Source of the DNA: an uncultured bacterium
GTDB taxonomy: Bacteria; Patescibacteriota; Minisyncoccia; Phycocordibacterales; UBA9973
NCBI GenBank assembly: GCA_903907175.1
Contig: CAIVNB010000063.1
Span: 1 to 5,731 of the forward strand
DNA length: 5,731 bases
Direction of reading: 5' to 3'
Below, piece by piece: positions 5,264 through 5,731 of this stretch. A program made the translations under genes and the position numbers. Under the pieces are notes generated by a model. It was not told where the DNA came from. It saw only the letters and a program-made list of their open reading frames with translations, and ran no database searches. Position 1 is the first letter of the stretch. Each line of letters begins with the position of its first letter.

Positions 5264-5731
5264 TTAACTAATAACTGCAAAAATTATTCCTATAATTGCA
5301 AACATGATAGAAAGAATCCAAAATCGCATAGTCACTTTATATGAAGGCCACCCCATGGCTTCAAAATGATGATGAAGTGGCGCAAGTCGAAATATTCTTT
5401 TTCCGCCTCTAAATTTTTTTGAAAGAATTTGTAAAATTACCGAAAGTGATGAAACAACAAGTGGCATTGCAACAATTGGTAAGATTAATACTGAATCGGT
5501 AAGAAATGCAATAACAGCAAGTGTAATTGTAAGACCCATTATTCCTGTCTCACCCATGTAAAATCTAGCCGGTGGAATGTTAAACCAGAGAAAAGCTAAA
5601 ATTGCTCCAACAAGTATCCCACAAAAAGCAGCTAAATTTATTTGATTATCTGCATACGCAATAACAGAATAAGCGGTAAAAATAGATGCGAGTACTCCCC
5701 CAGATAGGCCATCAATGCCGTCGATTACTCC
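5264..5731 (-). CDS. mraY: MraY, phospho-MurNAc-pentapeptide translocase, C-terminal 155 residues
   Basis: MraY joins phospho-MurNAc-pentapeptide to undecaprenyl phosphate, making lipid I in the cytoplasmic membrane. Only the C-terminal part is present; the frame is open to the window edge, so the ATG at 5557-5555 is internal and not the start. Fragment residues 4-9 are DGIDGL, matching the family's DGLDGL. IPPARFYMGETG (52-63) corresponds to the PAxxFMGDxGS motif but has Glu61 where the active-site Asp is expected. APLHHHFEAMGW (about 112-123) and RFWI (131-134) contain the three-histidine signature that separates MraY from WecA-type relatives. At least four hydrophobic segments are visible. 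It ends 9 nt before ftsW, so these two are almost certainly cotranscribed. The frame is intact, with no sign of a pseudogene. Confidence 0.94.
   Translation of the reverse strand, partial: GVIDGIDGLSGGVLASIFTAYSVIAYADNQINLAAFCGILVGAILAFLWFNIPPARFYMGETGIMGLTITLAVIAFLTDSVLILPIVAMPLVVSSLSVILQILSKKFRGGKRIFRLAPLHHHFEAMGWPSYKVTMRFWILSIMFAIIGIIFAVIS

Noticed and set aside
5555..5557. ATG at 5557 as the start of a short 97-codon gene
   Set aside because: The same frame continues upstream to the window edge with conserved MraY sequence (DGIDGL, PPARFY), so this Met is internal.
1..5731. Alternative genetic code with UGA read as Gly, as in Gracilibacteria/SR1
   Set aside because: All genes are intact with TGA as stop and glycines use GGN codons. 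No visible gene ends in TGA, but six stops are too few to mean anything.

Overview
The window looks like a piece of an AT-rich genome from the Candidate Phyla Radiation (Patescibacteria), most likely a Parcubacteria-type lineage. This is inferred from protein features, not from a marker gene. The FtsW loop reads PEPQGDSIF where most bacteria have an HTDFIF-type motif. MraY carries a YMGETG motif. The M23 peptidase has a two-cysteine LytM domain, and gltX lies beside murG. The genetic code looks standard: the reading frames are intact with TGA as a stop, and the six visible stops are TAA or TAG.

Every supported gene is on the minus strand, so transcription runs from position 5731 toward 1. First comes a peptidoglycan block: the C-terminal part of mraY (5731-5264), ftsW (5254-4148) and murG (4113-2980), separated by 9 and 34 bp. 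MraY makes lipid I, MurG converts it to lipid II, and FtsW polymerises lipid II at the division site. The murD usually found between mraY and ftsW is absent, and murC does not follow murG. A probable terminator hairpin (2961-2941) closes this unit. A second unit begins immediately with gltX (2915-1500), which overlaps by 35 bp the start of a secreted coiled-coil M23 peptidase (1534-245) resembling EnvC/PcsB-type division hydrolases. After two tandem extended -10 elements comes a third group: a 45-residue single-pass membrane protein (192-55) and, 4 nt later, the first 16 codons of an unidentified gene that runs off the window (50-1).

Synthesis, polymerisation and cutting of the septal wall are therefore encoded side by side, with glutamyl-tRNA synthetase linked in. 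I see no CRISPR, mobile element, tRNA, rRNA or riboswitch. No gene-free stretch exceeds 64 bp. The least ordinary signals are: two promoters placed so that transcription would begin at the AUG (leaderless mRNAs), the lack of good Shine-Dalgarno sites at nearly all starts, the Asp-to-Glu change in the MraY active-site motif, and the unannotated small membrane protein. I do not find evidence for a wholly new multi-gene system.
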